A stretch of DNA of 64,000 nt, taken from contig JAJEKV010000013.1 of NCBI GenBank assembly GCA_021234155.1, forward strand, positions 18,040,746 to 18,104,745, given 5' to 3'. Each line of letters opens with the position of its first letter. The first letter of the stretch is position 1. The DNA comes from Isoetes taiwanensis. Taxonomy: Eukaryota; Streptophyta; Lycopodiopsida; Isoetales; Isoetaceae. This document shows, in pieces, positions 12,305 through 24,129 of this stretch. The position numbers were made by a program, and so were the translations under genes. The notes under the pieces are model-generated. The model was given only the letters and a program-made list of their open reading frames with translations. It ran no database searches and was not told the origin of the DNA.

Positions 12305-13860
12305 TGGTATATATAGTGATAGGAGATTTCAATGCAAGGACAAAACAAGAACATGCACAAATGCCACTCTACAATGAGGCAGATGGACAATGGAGGAGAG
12401 AATGGAGGCGAGGAATACAGCAAACAAGGAGCTTAATACAAGAGAAGAAATGTTGATCTTTTTGCACGACACTCGGCATGATAATTTGCAATGGACTACA
12501 ACGATGGAGAGAGTCGGGGGATTTCATAAGTCAGAACATACATGGGAAGAGCATAGTAGATTACATGATAGTGAATGAAATGACAATACTATAGGAAACA
12601 TCGAACTGATGGAATGGTCGATAGAGAAGAGGAAAAGCCACAGCCCAATACGGATAGAGATGACACAACCAAGAAGGGTAAAATTTGAGACTGGAAGAGG
12701 GACATGCATAGCAGAATTAGTAATATGGTACAAGGAGGAGAGGTCAGAGCAATTCCGAAATAGGGTCCGAGAGGAATGGAGAAACAGTGACTCAGAGGAG
12801 AGGGAAAACATCCTTAATGATATCCTCGTGAAAGCGGCGAGGATGGAATTTGGAATCAAGAAAAGGGTAGGAAAAACAAGGGTGTTCTCCCCCTCAATCT
12901 GGTATGCCGATGTAGACAACAAAAGAGGAGGACAAGAATGGCAAGGGAAACAACAGAGTACCAAAATGAGAGAGCTAAGTTCCTAAGGATGCTAAAAGCG
13001 AAAAGGAACGCGAACCTACTACACCGGCAATGGGACTCGCCAGGATGCAGAGAAAATAGCCAAAGTTCTAAGCATTCTAACATATTTTAGTACAAAATCT
13101 GGATCAATTTTGCCTCAATTCAGGTAATCGGGTCACTTCGCGCGAAAGAGGCATGCGTCGCGAATGCAGAGGCGTTTGGCGCGGAGTGTCCGGAGTCGGT
13201 CGACTTTGAGGCCAATTTTTTATTTTTTTGACAAAATTTTGGACACAACTGAAAGGCAGGAAAGGGACAGGGCAGGAAAAGGGGATGAGAAAGGAAGGGA
13301 TAGATTGGGAACAATACTTAGATAGATTATACAAGACAAGGGCATCGCCAATAAAAATGCCAAAAGAAAGACATGACCCATGTTTTACAGCTCAAAAAGT
13401 AGGGGCAACACTATAGAAAATGGTCAGTAATAAGGATCTGACCTATATAGACTCACGACAAAAATATTGAAACGTATGGGGATAGAGATTATAGACCGGA
13501 TAACAGAAATTTTTAACAAGATAGTACATACAGGAATGTCGGAGAGATGGAAATACAACAGGTTAATACCACTGCATAAAGGAGGTAGCACCGATGAGCC
13601 GGGGAATTACAGAATGATTATATTTGCCAAATAGTTTAGCAAGGTTTTGGACTGTAAGCTAAAAAACTGGGCAGAAACATGCCAACTAAGGGCACAAGGA
13701 CAGGATGGATTAAGACCAGACCATTCCACCGCAGACCATTTAGTAACCTTTAGAATATTAATCGAGCAAGCTGGGATTCGAAAAATAAAGTTGACATGCT
13801 GGCCCTACTCATATGAAACACGAAGTTTGCACACGCCTTATTATCATTATACATGGTAGG
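12305..13860 (+). mobile_element. Degenerate LINE (endonuclease and RT pieces)
   Basis: The endonuclease motif IGDFNA is at 12319-12336, followed by a frame reading IVDYMIVNE around 12550-12580, the usual end of a LINE endonuclease domain. From about 13560 the frames give PLHKGGSTDEPGNYR and then VLDCKLKNWAE, QDGLRPDHSTADHL: the fingers and palm start of a non-LTR reverse transcriptase. Frameshifts and stops are abundant and the YADD block is absent. The GLRPDHST block matches the second LINE type at 31870-32880 rather than the L1 family at 26404-31860. Confidence 0.75.
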
Positions 13861-15854
13861 AAGGTCTTCCACTCCACATTCCCTCAAAAGCTCCAAAAGG
13901 TTTGCTAGTTTCATGAAAGCCATGTCCTCTTTCGCTATAAAATAAGTTTATCTTAAATATCTTCCTCAATTGAAGCCTCCACATTAGCCTTCTTTTTTAT
14001 GCATCGCTCGAGCCCATCCTTCTCTTGGTCCATAAGAAGAATAGCTTCTATGTGCTTGGTTTTTCTTGCATGATCTTCAAGGGTCAAGTCTTGAAATTTT
14101 GGCACCTCATAGCAAATAGACTTTGAATGGCGATCTTTTCTTACACAGTACACCAAAAGAAGACCTTGTTCAAGGTCTTCTTCCAACCAACGAAATTTTT
14201 CCAACCAATCTTCTTTGAAATTTTTTTACTTGGTTTACTTTTGACATCTCCCCCCGCTAGCTCTTTTGTATGCTCTTCAAATTCATTGTCAAAAGCTTTT
14301 ACTTATGCTTGAATAACTTGTTAATTCCAGAAGTCTTTTATAAATCCAGTGCATCGCAAAGAGGTTTGCCTGCTTTTTGCCATCTTGATAATATGTATAA
14401 CTAGCTTGAAAGCAAACTAAACCTATAATATCAAAAAAATAAATTAGAAGCAATCAAGTACATATGATAACCATACCAATTTAGATAAGAATAAGTTTGG
14501 AATGAATAAGAATAAGTTTAGATAAGAATAAGTTTGGAATGAATTTATATAAGAATAAGTTTGCAAACAATAAGGTATAATGAAGAGAATAGATTATTGA
14601 ATGTTAGAAAGGAAGCATTAACATAGAATAAAAATAGAATAGAAAGAAAGAAAGAAAGAAAGAAAGAATTTAAAATAGAATAGAAAGAAAGGGAGAAAGT
14701 GAGCCAGAATAAATTATTTGGAAGTAGATGGGCTCATTGAGTTGGAACCTAGCACAACAATGATAATTGACATCACACCACAGATGTGGATGACTTCAAA
14801 AAAGATGGGAACATATTTAATCATTATCTGTATTTTCAATGGGTTATAAAAATTCTGTAACAGTGCCACAGTGGTTTCATTTAAACATTTGCAAGAGAAA
14901 ATACAAAAAAAAGGGGATAAAAAAGATATAGAGGAAGGGCCGAGGGATTACCTTGTGAGACAATAATAGGAAGACTGTGGTCGCCCAGCAAGCTTCGTGG
15001 GTCCTTTAAGCTGCAACTCTAGTTCCAGTTGTGTTGTCATAATAGAATTTAGTATCTCCATCTCCATACTCCATTTCCATAATTCTTTATATACTATTAG
15101 TGAAGTTCGAATTCGGTGGGCCTATTTTTTGCCCTTTTTGCCCTTGAAACAGTCTGGTGCATGGTTTATATTGGCAGTCTTGAAGACGATTCTCATGGGT
15201 TAATCAGATCGATTTGAAAACTGTTGTAATCGAACTGCAGTTTGGTGCAATATGCTAGTGTATCCAGTTCGATTTGGTGCTTGGATGGTATGCGACAGTG
15301 GTAAATCATTCATTTTGTTCATGCTCTGTAAATCATTCAATGCATTCACAACAATACTTGGGTTGATCAGATCGATTTAGCAGTTAGAACAACAAAAGGA
15401 AACAGACAAATGGAGCAGAAGCAGAAGCCGAACCCTGTTGCTCTGCCCAGACAGCCATGCTTTATTATCAAAGTTCTGAGCTGAGTCTGATTGAATGGCA
15501 ACGAATGAACCATGCCGCAGCAGAGCAGAGCCACATTGCAGATACAGACTCAGAGGTACAGAGAAAGAAAGAAAAGCTTTTTGTTTGTTTCCCTCCTTTT
15601 TTTCGTTTGTTTGCATTAAAGTTTTGCAGCGGGGATTAATCATCAATGCATGGGATGTGATGGATATGGCGATTTTGCTACAGTAGGTAGGCTATAGTAC
15701 TAGTAAGTGCCGGTTTACAAACTAGCTGTCGGCAATATTCCGGATCTGCCTATTTTTTGTGTGGAAGGCATTCCGACACTCTGCCACGATGGACGGTGAG
15801 TTGCCAATTACAAACGGCATAGTTGCCTCTGCCCCGAGTTTCCCCAACGCTAGA
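13861..15854. other. Intergenic, simple and tandem repeats
   Basis: No gene is recognised. 14481-14573 is a decayed tandem array of AGAATAAGTTTGGAATGAATA-like units. 14641-14668 is an (AAAG)n microsatellite. A minus-strand 83-codon frame at 13953-14204 is highly charged and coiled-coil-like but matches nothing known to me. Confidence 0.4.
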
Positions 15855-16290
15855 CTAAAGATGTTAAGATAGCTATAGAAAATAATAAATTCTGCAAAAA
15901 TAATTAGAGCAAATTATAAAAAAGTCTTTGTATGCAACAAAAGCATAATAATGGAGACCTAATACTAACAACTAGTCAACGCACAAAAACACATAGACAA
16001 ATTTTGAGTATAAATACACATATAAATATAAATATATAAGTATAGTTATAAATATGCTTTATTTATAAGTATATTTATGATTTATAAGTATATTTATGAG
16101 TGGACGAATTCTAAAAACACATGCAAGGACATTAGTCCGGCAACGCCGGACACACCTTTACTAGTTTCTATTTATATATAAATTGATATGCTTGTGACAT
16201 ATGTCATTATATATACTATATGACACATTATTTGGCTTATGACTTATGAGAGCATTATATATACTATATGACACATATTTGACTTATGCC
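15855..16290 (+). repeat. Helitron-like AT-rich repeat, copy 1
   Basis: The part up to 16020 is shared with 24130-24238 plus 25158-25220, and the part from about 16080 is shared with 23040-23290 and 25740-25915. It contains a GC hairpin (CCGGCAACGCCGG) followed about ten bases later by CTAG, at about 16137-16167. A short GC hairpin just before CTRR is the usual 3' end of plant Helitrons. The sequence after CTAG is also shared between copies, so the repeat is probably compound. No helicase gene is present. Confidence 0.5.
15958..15960. other. Empty target site (TAA) of the MITE at 24239-25157
   Basis: Copy 1 of the repeat reads ACCTAATACTAAC without interruption. The related copy at 24.2-25.2 kb has the same flanks, but with a 919 bp insertion bounded by two copies of TAA. 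This is therefore the unoccupied site. Confidence 0.85.
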
Positions 16291-18680
16291 TAAGGTATTG
16301 ATATTCTAGCACATCTAGCCTTCTTCTTTCCTTAAATTGTCATTTTGAAAGCACTTGGGCCCTGAGATGTGCAATAACAAAATCTATTTGACAACCCTTG
16401 GGTGCTTGGACTATGCACAAAATGCTACCTTTCAAAGTTACCATTTTAAGACCCTTATAATTGGAATTTCATGTGTCACGACTCATTAAGGGACACTTGT
16501 CATTGGAATAATGTTAAGGGAAGGTTATAGGCCCCTTAGGCACTTATGGCACTTGGGGAATACCTTATTAAGTCTTTAAAGAATTGCACGGTCTCATTGA
16601 CATAAATGAAAAGTCGTAATGCATGCTAAGGGATGACACTCTTTTGAATATTTATGGAATTCTATATATGGCATTGATACGATTCTGACATGTTGTAGAG
16701 CAATTAAGAGTAAATTATAAACATCCATATATCCACACCTATCCTTTTACTTAAAGGGGTTTTCATTTTTACCTTTACCATGCATGACTTTCTTGCATGC
16801 ACTTTTTTCTAATTTAAGTGATGTTTGCCACTTGTCTTTATCTCGTAAATTCAATTTGCATGTTTAACTTTATAATGACAAGGGCCTTTTGGCCGCCGTA
16901 ACATTTCTTCTTTCTCCAACCCGCTACAAAAGAAGTTTTGTGCTAAGTCGAATAGATCTCAATTCTGGACATCCTTGAGATGCAACGATAGAGATGTATG
17001 TTGGTTGCAGTTCACATACTGTGAGGCAAGTCAAGACATGCCTGTTGGACCCCATATTCTTTGCAGGAATGGTCTAGAGTGCCCAACATAGAATATTCCC
17101 CATAAACTACTGCAATCTAATGGCCTCGAGCTCCGATAGAATTGCGTGTTGCACATGTACTTGGAACTATATCTCATAGAATTGCGTGTTATGCAACGGC
17201 ATAACATTGTGATTCAATTTGCTTGTTGGGCAGTGCTTGTGTACGTACATTTCATCTATCGAGCCATTTTAGGTGATGGCAATGGTTTTGTTCATTGAGC
17301 ATTGCTTGTGGACATCCATATTATTTATTGTTTGCAGATTGTGGGAATCCAAAGCTCTTAACGCATGCATGTGCGAGATTTTGAGCATTGCACATTATGG
17401 CATTGAAAAGTAATGCAGCACATTTATACTAAGGTATTTCGTATTGTGTTTCATAACTCTAGTGAGCTGCCTATGGCAATATGGCCCAAACCATATATGG
17501 CACCAAAATCTCTCTCATTAATTGGCAATATGGCCCCAAACCACATATGGCACCAAAATCTCTCTTTAATTTTGGTCTTTTTGGACACGCTATTGTAGAT
17601 GTCTCACTGAATACTTATAAAACACGCTATTGTAGATGTCTCACTAATGGTTATAAATAATGTGCATGTTAAATAGTCGCTTACAATATTGCTCTTCCTT
17701 TATTGCTCTTAACGCATGCATATGCGAGATTTTGAACCTTGCCCTTTTCCTTGACCTCCATATATTAACATAAGCTGTGAGATCTTTGCCACATTAACTC
17801 CTAAATGCATTCAAAAAGCTATGATATCTGTACAAAGAAAAGCTCGGCATAATAGTTCACACACAACGATAAAGATCAGCATAATACACAAGTCTGGTTT
17901 GATTTATGAGGATATAAATGCTTACGTTCTTGAGCTCAGTTTTGCGGTCTTGATCTTTAACCCGACATGGAAAGAAAAATGGTCTTGAGCCATCATTTAC
18001 AAAAGGGCTCCGCCTCATGCTAAACCTAGAATTCAAACTCGTCTCAGATCTTTTGTCTTAGATCTTTTTCCTATAATACGCAACGAAAATGAACCGAAAA
18101 CCAAAGCACCTTCTGATTTTGCTGCCTTTTGATGCCCTTGCGGCTCCAGATTCCATTTGAACGTTCCAGCTTCAAGGTGCAAGTGAAAGCTCCAGCACAT
18201 ACAATTTTGTCCTCTTATAAGCCTAAAACTGTAAGAGCTATTGTGCCAAGTCGGCCATAACCTATAAGGCGTGAGACAGAGGAGGAAAGCATGGAAAGAA
18301 AAACTCAGATTGATGTGAAAATATCAAATTTAGTATTATTGCATCTGATTCTGGGCAATCAGGTAGCAATTTGTAGAAAGTTGTCCAAGCATGGCAGCAT
18401 TTCATTCTACTCTTTCTATCACCTGAAATGGACACCTCTTATTTATATGAACAATCTCGCAGATGGATTGATGCATTAATAATTACCTTAGCGTTAAACT
18501 CCAATTACCGTTTACCTTTGTAAAAAGAAATCACCCTGCACTTTTTCCATACTATTTTGACCTTTGAAAAGCCCAACTGAAACTACTGAATGCTTACAAC
18601 TAGCTCCCATGGTCATGCTTACAGTTTATTAAACAATTTAAAGTCAAAGTCTAGGTTACAGATTAAAAAGAGACTCACTT
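16291..18680. other. Intergenic, local tandem duplications
   Basis: No gene recognised. 17476-17572 holds two near-identical units (GCAATATGGCCC...CCAAAATCTCTCT, period about 49). 17583-17650 holds two copies of ACGCTATTGTAGATGTCTCACT. Two small frames (17413-17598, 18291-18479) have no recognisable domain. Confidence 0.4.
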
Positions 18681-18684
18681 GTAC

Positions 18685-19027
18685 CTGATCCTCAGTGTGC
18701 ATGGACATATAATCATAGGAAGAGAAAAGAACTGAAAACAGATGAAGACTGCAAAACAGCTTCCAGAAATAATTTAAGACGACATTTAAGCGAATCTACG
18801 GAATTTAGGGGGCAACTTCAGTAGCGAGAAATTAAGTGTGAAAGAGCAGGATAGCTTTTCAGTACCAGTGCCTCGTAGCTAAACTCCATAAAATTTTGTG
18901 CTGCAACTAAGGACATAGACCTATAAAGTTTATGAACCATTACCTTCATTTCATTGATGGTAAAATACTTCTCATTTGGATTACATGGCATAAGATCAAC
19001 GAAATTGAGAAAACTGCCATCACTTTT
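18685..19027 (-). pseudogene. Possible exons of an unrecognised gene
   Basis: 18944-19027 (minus) has the form of an internal exon: an acceptor TGTGTGCAG, 84 bases forming exactly 28 open codons (starting KSDGSFLNFVDLM), and a donor AAG/GTAATG. About 18690-18730 on the same strand reads YDYMSMHTEDQ before a CAG/GTACAAG donor. I do not recognise the protein. It lies downstream of the WD40 exon on the same strand, but the phases do not let the two join simply. It could be a real gene, a remnant, or chance. Confidence 0.3.
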
Positions 19028-19158
19028 CTGCACACAAACTCATTTGCTGTCATCCTCAATGTTAAGCCAGAGGAGTCAATGCCTCTTTCAAAGGAAACGC
19101 TAATTCAAAGCTTTGACCTTAGGTGATTGCGACATGAAATGTTTGAGAAATAAATGAA

Positions 19159-19738
19159 TTACACTTTAGCTATACCTAACTGTCCTGGTGAATCAACCCC
19201 CTTTAGTTTCCCACCTACATGTTCACTCTTGCATTCCCTAATGGCAGCTGCACCTTGTTTTCTTCTAATCCGTTGACCTTGACGAATATCCTTGGCAGCT
19301 TGAACCCTGCGTTCTATTTCCAGGGCTTGTGAAAAATCCCAAACTCTTATTGTTCGCTCCTCCCCTCCACTTATAATTTTATCAGCACTAATATCCACAG
19401 AATACGCACTCTGATGAGAAGTTGTAAGATACCGCTGAACCGTATCACCTTCTTTCACAACAAAAGAATGCACTGGTCGATGAACCTTAATAGAAGGGCC
19501 CTTTTTCATGGCATGCCTGAGATCCATCATTGCAAGTGTCCCTTCACCAGAAGCTGATAGAAGCCAAGGATCATCAAAAGCTAAAGAAAGTACAGCTGAA
19601 GTATGTGGAATCCATGCAGCCACTGTATCCTTACAACCTCCAAATTCTGCTGCAGTTGTATCAGATCTGGGAGGAATGCGATCATCAAACATCCGCACTG
19701 CTCCATCCTCTCCTCCACTGATGACATAATGCCCCGAC
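19159..19738 (-). CDS. Terminal exon of a WD40-repeat protein (F-box/WD-like)
   Basis: A 580-base open frame on the minus strand starts after a splice acceptor (CATTCAG at 19739-19745) and ends at TAA 19161-19159. It opens with GHYVISGGEDGAVRMFD, the end of one WD40 blade; a second covers HTSAVLSLAFDDPWLLSASG...MDLR; a third covers VDISADKIISGGEERTIRVWDF. A basic tail follows (IRQGQRIRRKQG). The arrangement resembles the C-terminal half of plant F-box/WD40 proteins, which recruit targets to SCF ubiquitin ligases; that subfamily is inferred from the tail and repeat spacing only. Exons for the N-terminal blades and any F-box were not found upstream, so the gene either has a long intron filled with repeats or is truncated. 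Confidence 0.65.
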
Positions 19739-19745
19739 CTGAATG

Positions 19746-22700
19746 TTTGCTATAGCTCCAAGCCCCGGCTCTAAGCTCCAGGCTCCCAAAATGAAAGCTC
19801 ACTACGAATTTTCCAAAAACCCTAGGCAAGCTGGTTTCTCTGCCCGATTTTTTTGGCGGCTTCAATCTGCCCGGTTTTGCCGAGTCCTCCGCTTTCTCCG
19901 CCAATTTATTGAGCTAGAATGTTCCTTACCAGGTTAGAATCCTCGGCAAGAAGACATGGCTATGGCGGACGACCATCGGATTCTCTGCCCATGGTAGACC
20001 CTTCCCGCCACCCAAGCAATCGTAGGGCAGCCCACACCACTATTTTTTTTTTTTCCCCACCATTTTTTCGCTTTTTTGTTTCCCTATCCCCCGAAATACA
20101 TGGCGGAATCAACCGAATATGCTAAAGGCATCTTGCCCATAATAATTATATATGTTAAGAATATGCAACTTTACTTGTAGAATTTGGCCTATGGGAGAAC
20201 TACGTTTGCATGACTTTTAAAATATCTTTGGCTGATAATGGGTTGCAGAAAATTGCAACTTTTCCTTGCAGACTTATATTTTTGCAATACGAGTTTACGT
20301 ATTGGTGAATAAAGGTTTGAAAAAAAATGCCTTGTGAATGTTTTTGAGAGTTTTTAATGCCTTGAATATTTATTTGATATGCATAACGGGAATACACAAC
20401 TAGGTTGGCTAATGGTCAAAGGTTTGGTGAACTATACTTTCGGTGCTTTTAAACCCTTAGATAAACTTCTCCTCACATACATTTTTCTGACATAGTAGAC
20501 CTATGGAATAAGACTGTATACAGATATTTTTGAGGTTTTGTTTTACTCGAAGCCTAGGCGGCGACCAAGTGCGGGTACGATAGGAGATTTGGCTCAGACT
20601 TACACGATGTTTTCAGCTGATACACTGATAATAGAGTCGCCAAGATACTCATATGTCTGTTCTAAAATTTTTTGCTTGATTTGACTCATAAATACGAAGT
20701 TGCAAGGAAAGCTTAGTGGCAGAGCTTTAAATCAATGAAGATAAGTCTTGGTGCATGATAAAAATGATACAAGTTTGCAAGGGCACTTTCCTTGGTGGAA
20801 GCAAAAACGTTGTGGCAAGCGGCTCTGATACAATGATAGAATGTTGAGGGAAAATGGATTTAACGCAAACATGATGAAGCTGCAATGAAAAGCTCAGAGA
20901 CAGAAGATACGGCAAAAAGAGCAGGCATTGACAGTTATGCAGCAAAGAAAGCTTCACTAGAAAAACGTCCAGCTTGGAGTATTGAGGCATGCAGACTGGT
21001 GATACTTTGAAAGGCAATGGAAGTAGTAATACTAGAGCAAGGAGCAATATAATGGACAACAATACAAGCTCAGATAACTTTGAAGATGATGGCGTGCTTC
21101 TCAATCAGGTTCTTGACTTGTTTTCATAATGCTTTAGAAATAACATACACAACGAAAATGGGTTAGTTTTTATGAACTACATTTTTATTGTAGCATGATC
21201 CTAATCCGTTGTACATTCATAATTGTTTCTTTTGTCAAGGTTTAAGCAATTATTCTAGTATGAGATCCTTAAATATGTTATATGCTACACTTTCCCCTAT
21301 GAGTATGTAATAGGACTCTGCAAGTGATATCTTCACTCTGTTTTCAATACTTTCTGCTTATTGCAATGCATAATGCATGAACTTGGATTGATAATACTGT
21401 TTTAAGCCTAAGCTGAGTAGATTTCCTAGTCTGCATAAATAGAGGCAGGTTATAATGTGGCAATATCTGGCAGTATATTTCTAATATATCTACAAGGTCT
21501 GCAATGATCACGGATATGGAAGTGAGGGATCTATTGTTTGGTAAAGATAAGGTGAGACATAATTTGTTGGCAATATGGAAGGTCTTCAAGAGGTAAGATG
21601 ATATATTACATGCTGGAATTTGTGTACAACACAAGGCCTTGAAATTTTGAAGGTAAAGAGGTTTTGCCAACAGTACTTAAAACGTTAAGTGTTCTTGAGC
21701 AGACTGTTCACAAGAAAATACAGCAAAAGGAAGTGGTTTCTACCTTCTCTTATGCACTTTTTTTCAATATATTATGGTTATTACCTGACATGTTAAATGT
21801 ATAAGGTTGAAGGGCGAAAAGCCATGAGATTCTTTTGCTTACCTGTTAGTAGCTTTGCATTTTACCCTATTTATAGGCTAACTTGCTCTAGTTCTACTAC
21901 AGGTAACCGGGATCTCATCTACTTACTCTCAAATTGATGATTCCATGACGCACTCGGAGCAGTGCATTACTTGTAAAAGCATATGGTTCAAGAAGGTTTT
22001 AGCTATTAAAAAGGATATTAAAATTCATGACCAAAAAGTCTTCTTTAAGCTCTTCAGGTTCTCTCTTTTCCCTAAATCTAAATCTTGCAAGTGCAAAATC
22101 AGGCAGCAAGTTGATCTTGTGGAAAAAGCATTTATATCTTCTTTGACTATAAACATTTACGAACTAGTGCTGCATATCTACTTTTTTCTAAGATCTTGCA
22201 CTGGCAGATAGGCCATATTTAGTTGTTCTAACTATCTAGAACGTATTTGTGGAAATTTAAATGGAAAACAATTTTTAGAAAAGGATGTCTATCTTTTGCA
22301 TGATTTTTGTACAACTGGAACCTTGATACTCTAAGTCTAGCATATGATATGTTTACTAGCAGTCGCTTAAAAGACATTGAAACGAACTCAAGTAATACTA
22401 GGTAGTTTTCTGCAAAATGAATTAAGAAGGAACAACACTGGTATACTGCTGTACTAGACTAGACTGCTATACTAATACACTAGACTTTGGATGCTTACAT
22501 GTATACCATGCCGTCTATTTGCTTGTGAAGCATTGTAACAGACCAGACATTTACTGGTTTGAATTCAAAGCGAACAACACTATTCTACTTTTATAAGATC
22601 CTTATCAGTGATGCATTGCTATGAACAAATATGGATTAAAATTGCTTTTTGAAACTCGAATATGTTCTCTTGGCATGTTATTTGTCTAAATCAGACTACA

Positions 22701-23039
22701 TGATACCCCCATAAGATTATTCTTACTATAAACATGGAACTGATAAGTCTGGCCAGACTGAGAAATCTTGGTCTGTGTTGGAAGTCTGGTACCGGCCTTT
22801 GGATCTGGCTCAGGCTTGTAAGCATGTGTATTTACAAATACTTGATTTGATATTTTGGAATGGTATACAAATACGTGATTTGATATTTTGGAATGGTATT
22901 TTTTGTTCATGAACAAATGATAGGATCTATAAGGTTGTCCCAATATACAAGTGGAGCTGATAAGTCTGCCTGACCAAGGATATCCTTGGTAAGGTTAGAC
23001 GTCTGAACCTTATCTTTGTACAGGGCTAGGGCTTGTTAT
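19746..23039. other. Mostly unassigned sequence upstream of the WD40 exon
   Basis: No complete gene recognised. A minus-strand frame at 19800-19904 (MAEKAEDSAKPGR...) could be a first exon, but its phase does not join the WD40 exon. On the plus strand, 20875-21108 and 21900-22210 contain gene-like open stretches near splice-like signals without a recognisable domain. 20819-20832 resembles a minus-strand methionine-tRNA primer site, listed separately. Confidence 0.3.
20819..20832 (-). other. Candidate retrotransposon primer binding site
   Basis: Read on the minus strand this is TTGTATCAGAGCC, one base off the initiator methionine tRNA site TGGTATCAGAGC used by many plant LTR elements. On that reading an LTR would end just to its right (plus: TGATAGAATG...), and the interior would run to lower coordinates. 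No matching LTR partner was found. Confidence 0.35.
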
Positions 23040-23290
23040 AAATAACAATTCTAAATAAAATATAAATAAGAATTCTAAATAAATATACTCATAAATATAC
23101 TTATAAATTAGCCCAGCAACGCAGGGTACACCTTTACTAGCTTCTATTTATATAAATTGATATGCTTGTGACATATGTCATTATATATACTATATGACAC
23201 ATTATTTGACTTATGACTTATGTGAGCATTATATATACTATATGACATATATTTGACTTATGACTTATGAGAGCATTATATGCCATTATA
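23040..23290 (+). repeat. Helitron-like AT-rich repeat, copy 2
   Basis: Shares TAAGAATTCTAAATAAATA, the GC hairpin (GCCCAGCAACGCAGGG), CTAG at about 23138-23141 and the following TATATAAATTGATATGCTTG block with the copies at 15855-16290 and 25680-25915. It also contains the ATATGTCAT...ATATGACAC inverted motif of copy 1. Confidence 0.5.
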
Positions 23291-23465
23291 TATGTTACAT
23301 GCAAGCATCTGAGCTCCCATCTAAACGCTACAACAACAAGGAAGATTAGCGTGAGCCATAGATTCATCTAAAAGAAGCTCTGTATAATTAAATGTTAATT
23401 TGTAAAATATTTAAAGAAAGTTTTAGATTAAAATTAATTAAGTGATTATGTTTATATTTTAATAG

Positions 23466-23862
23466 AAATAAATTGAATAGTTTATTATTAATTAATTTTA
23501 AATATTTTTTATTAAAACAATAATAAATTATTCATAGTTATAATTGAGATACTAACTTTACTATTTAATTAATTTCAAACTAAAACTTTTCTTGAAGTGT
23601 TTTTTAAAGTGTTAAACTTTGTAAATACTGAATTCTCATAGTAAATTTAAGTCATCGCTTATCAAACCATCAAATTTCATTTAGAAATTATCATAATTGC
23701 CAAATATTAAATTTGTTAAATCACTAAAAATTGAAGTTGTATATTTTGGAAATATCTAATTCTAAATATATTCATGTGAACATTCATTCAACGTTGCCGG
23801 GCACCCTTTACTCGGATAAAAGATATTTCACCAAGGCATTCACAGTTATAATCTGCATGTTA
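23466..23862 (+). repeat. ~400 bp direct repeat, copy 1
   Basis: Matches 25989-26403 in the same orientation with scattered differences, starting at ATAAATTGAATAG and ending at AATCTGCATGT. Near its end is GTTGCCGGGCACCCTTTACTC, again a GC motif followed by a CTAG-like terminus. The two copies bracket the MITE and Helitron-like cluster. Confidence 0.7.
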
Positions 23863-24129
23863 GCCCATATTCTTGTATTGTGCACAACTTTTTGATCAAA
23901 TAATAAAGTTTGACTAATATCTAAAACTATTGAAACAGGAATACCATCGACTAATACTTGAAGTCGTACTAACTTTATATTTTTATCATTTGTAGTTAAA
24001 CCATAGTCATCAACAAATGACATTAATACGTCAAGTTCGTGAAGTTGTACAAAACTCGATGTCAATATAATAGATAGATAGATAGTAGTTTCCACAAATG
24101 AAGGAACTAATATTGCCATGATAGCTATG

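Noticed and set aside
12524-13083. Minus-strand frames of 146 and 75 codons
   Set aside because: Shadows of the plus-strand LINE, whose motifs are clear.
14481-14668. Regular short repeats considered as a CRISPR-like array
   Set aside because: They are decayed tandem and (AAAG)n repeats without unique spacers, in a plant nuclear context.
20727-21104. Minus-strand Leu-rich frame of 125 codons
   Set aside because: Looks like a shadow of plus-strand Gln/Lys/Glu-rich sequence; no domain, signal peptide or start context supports it.
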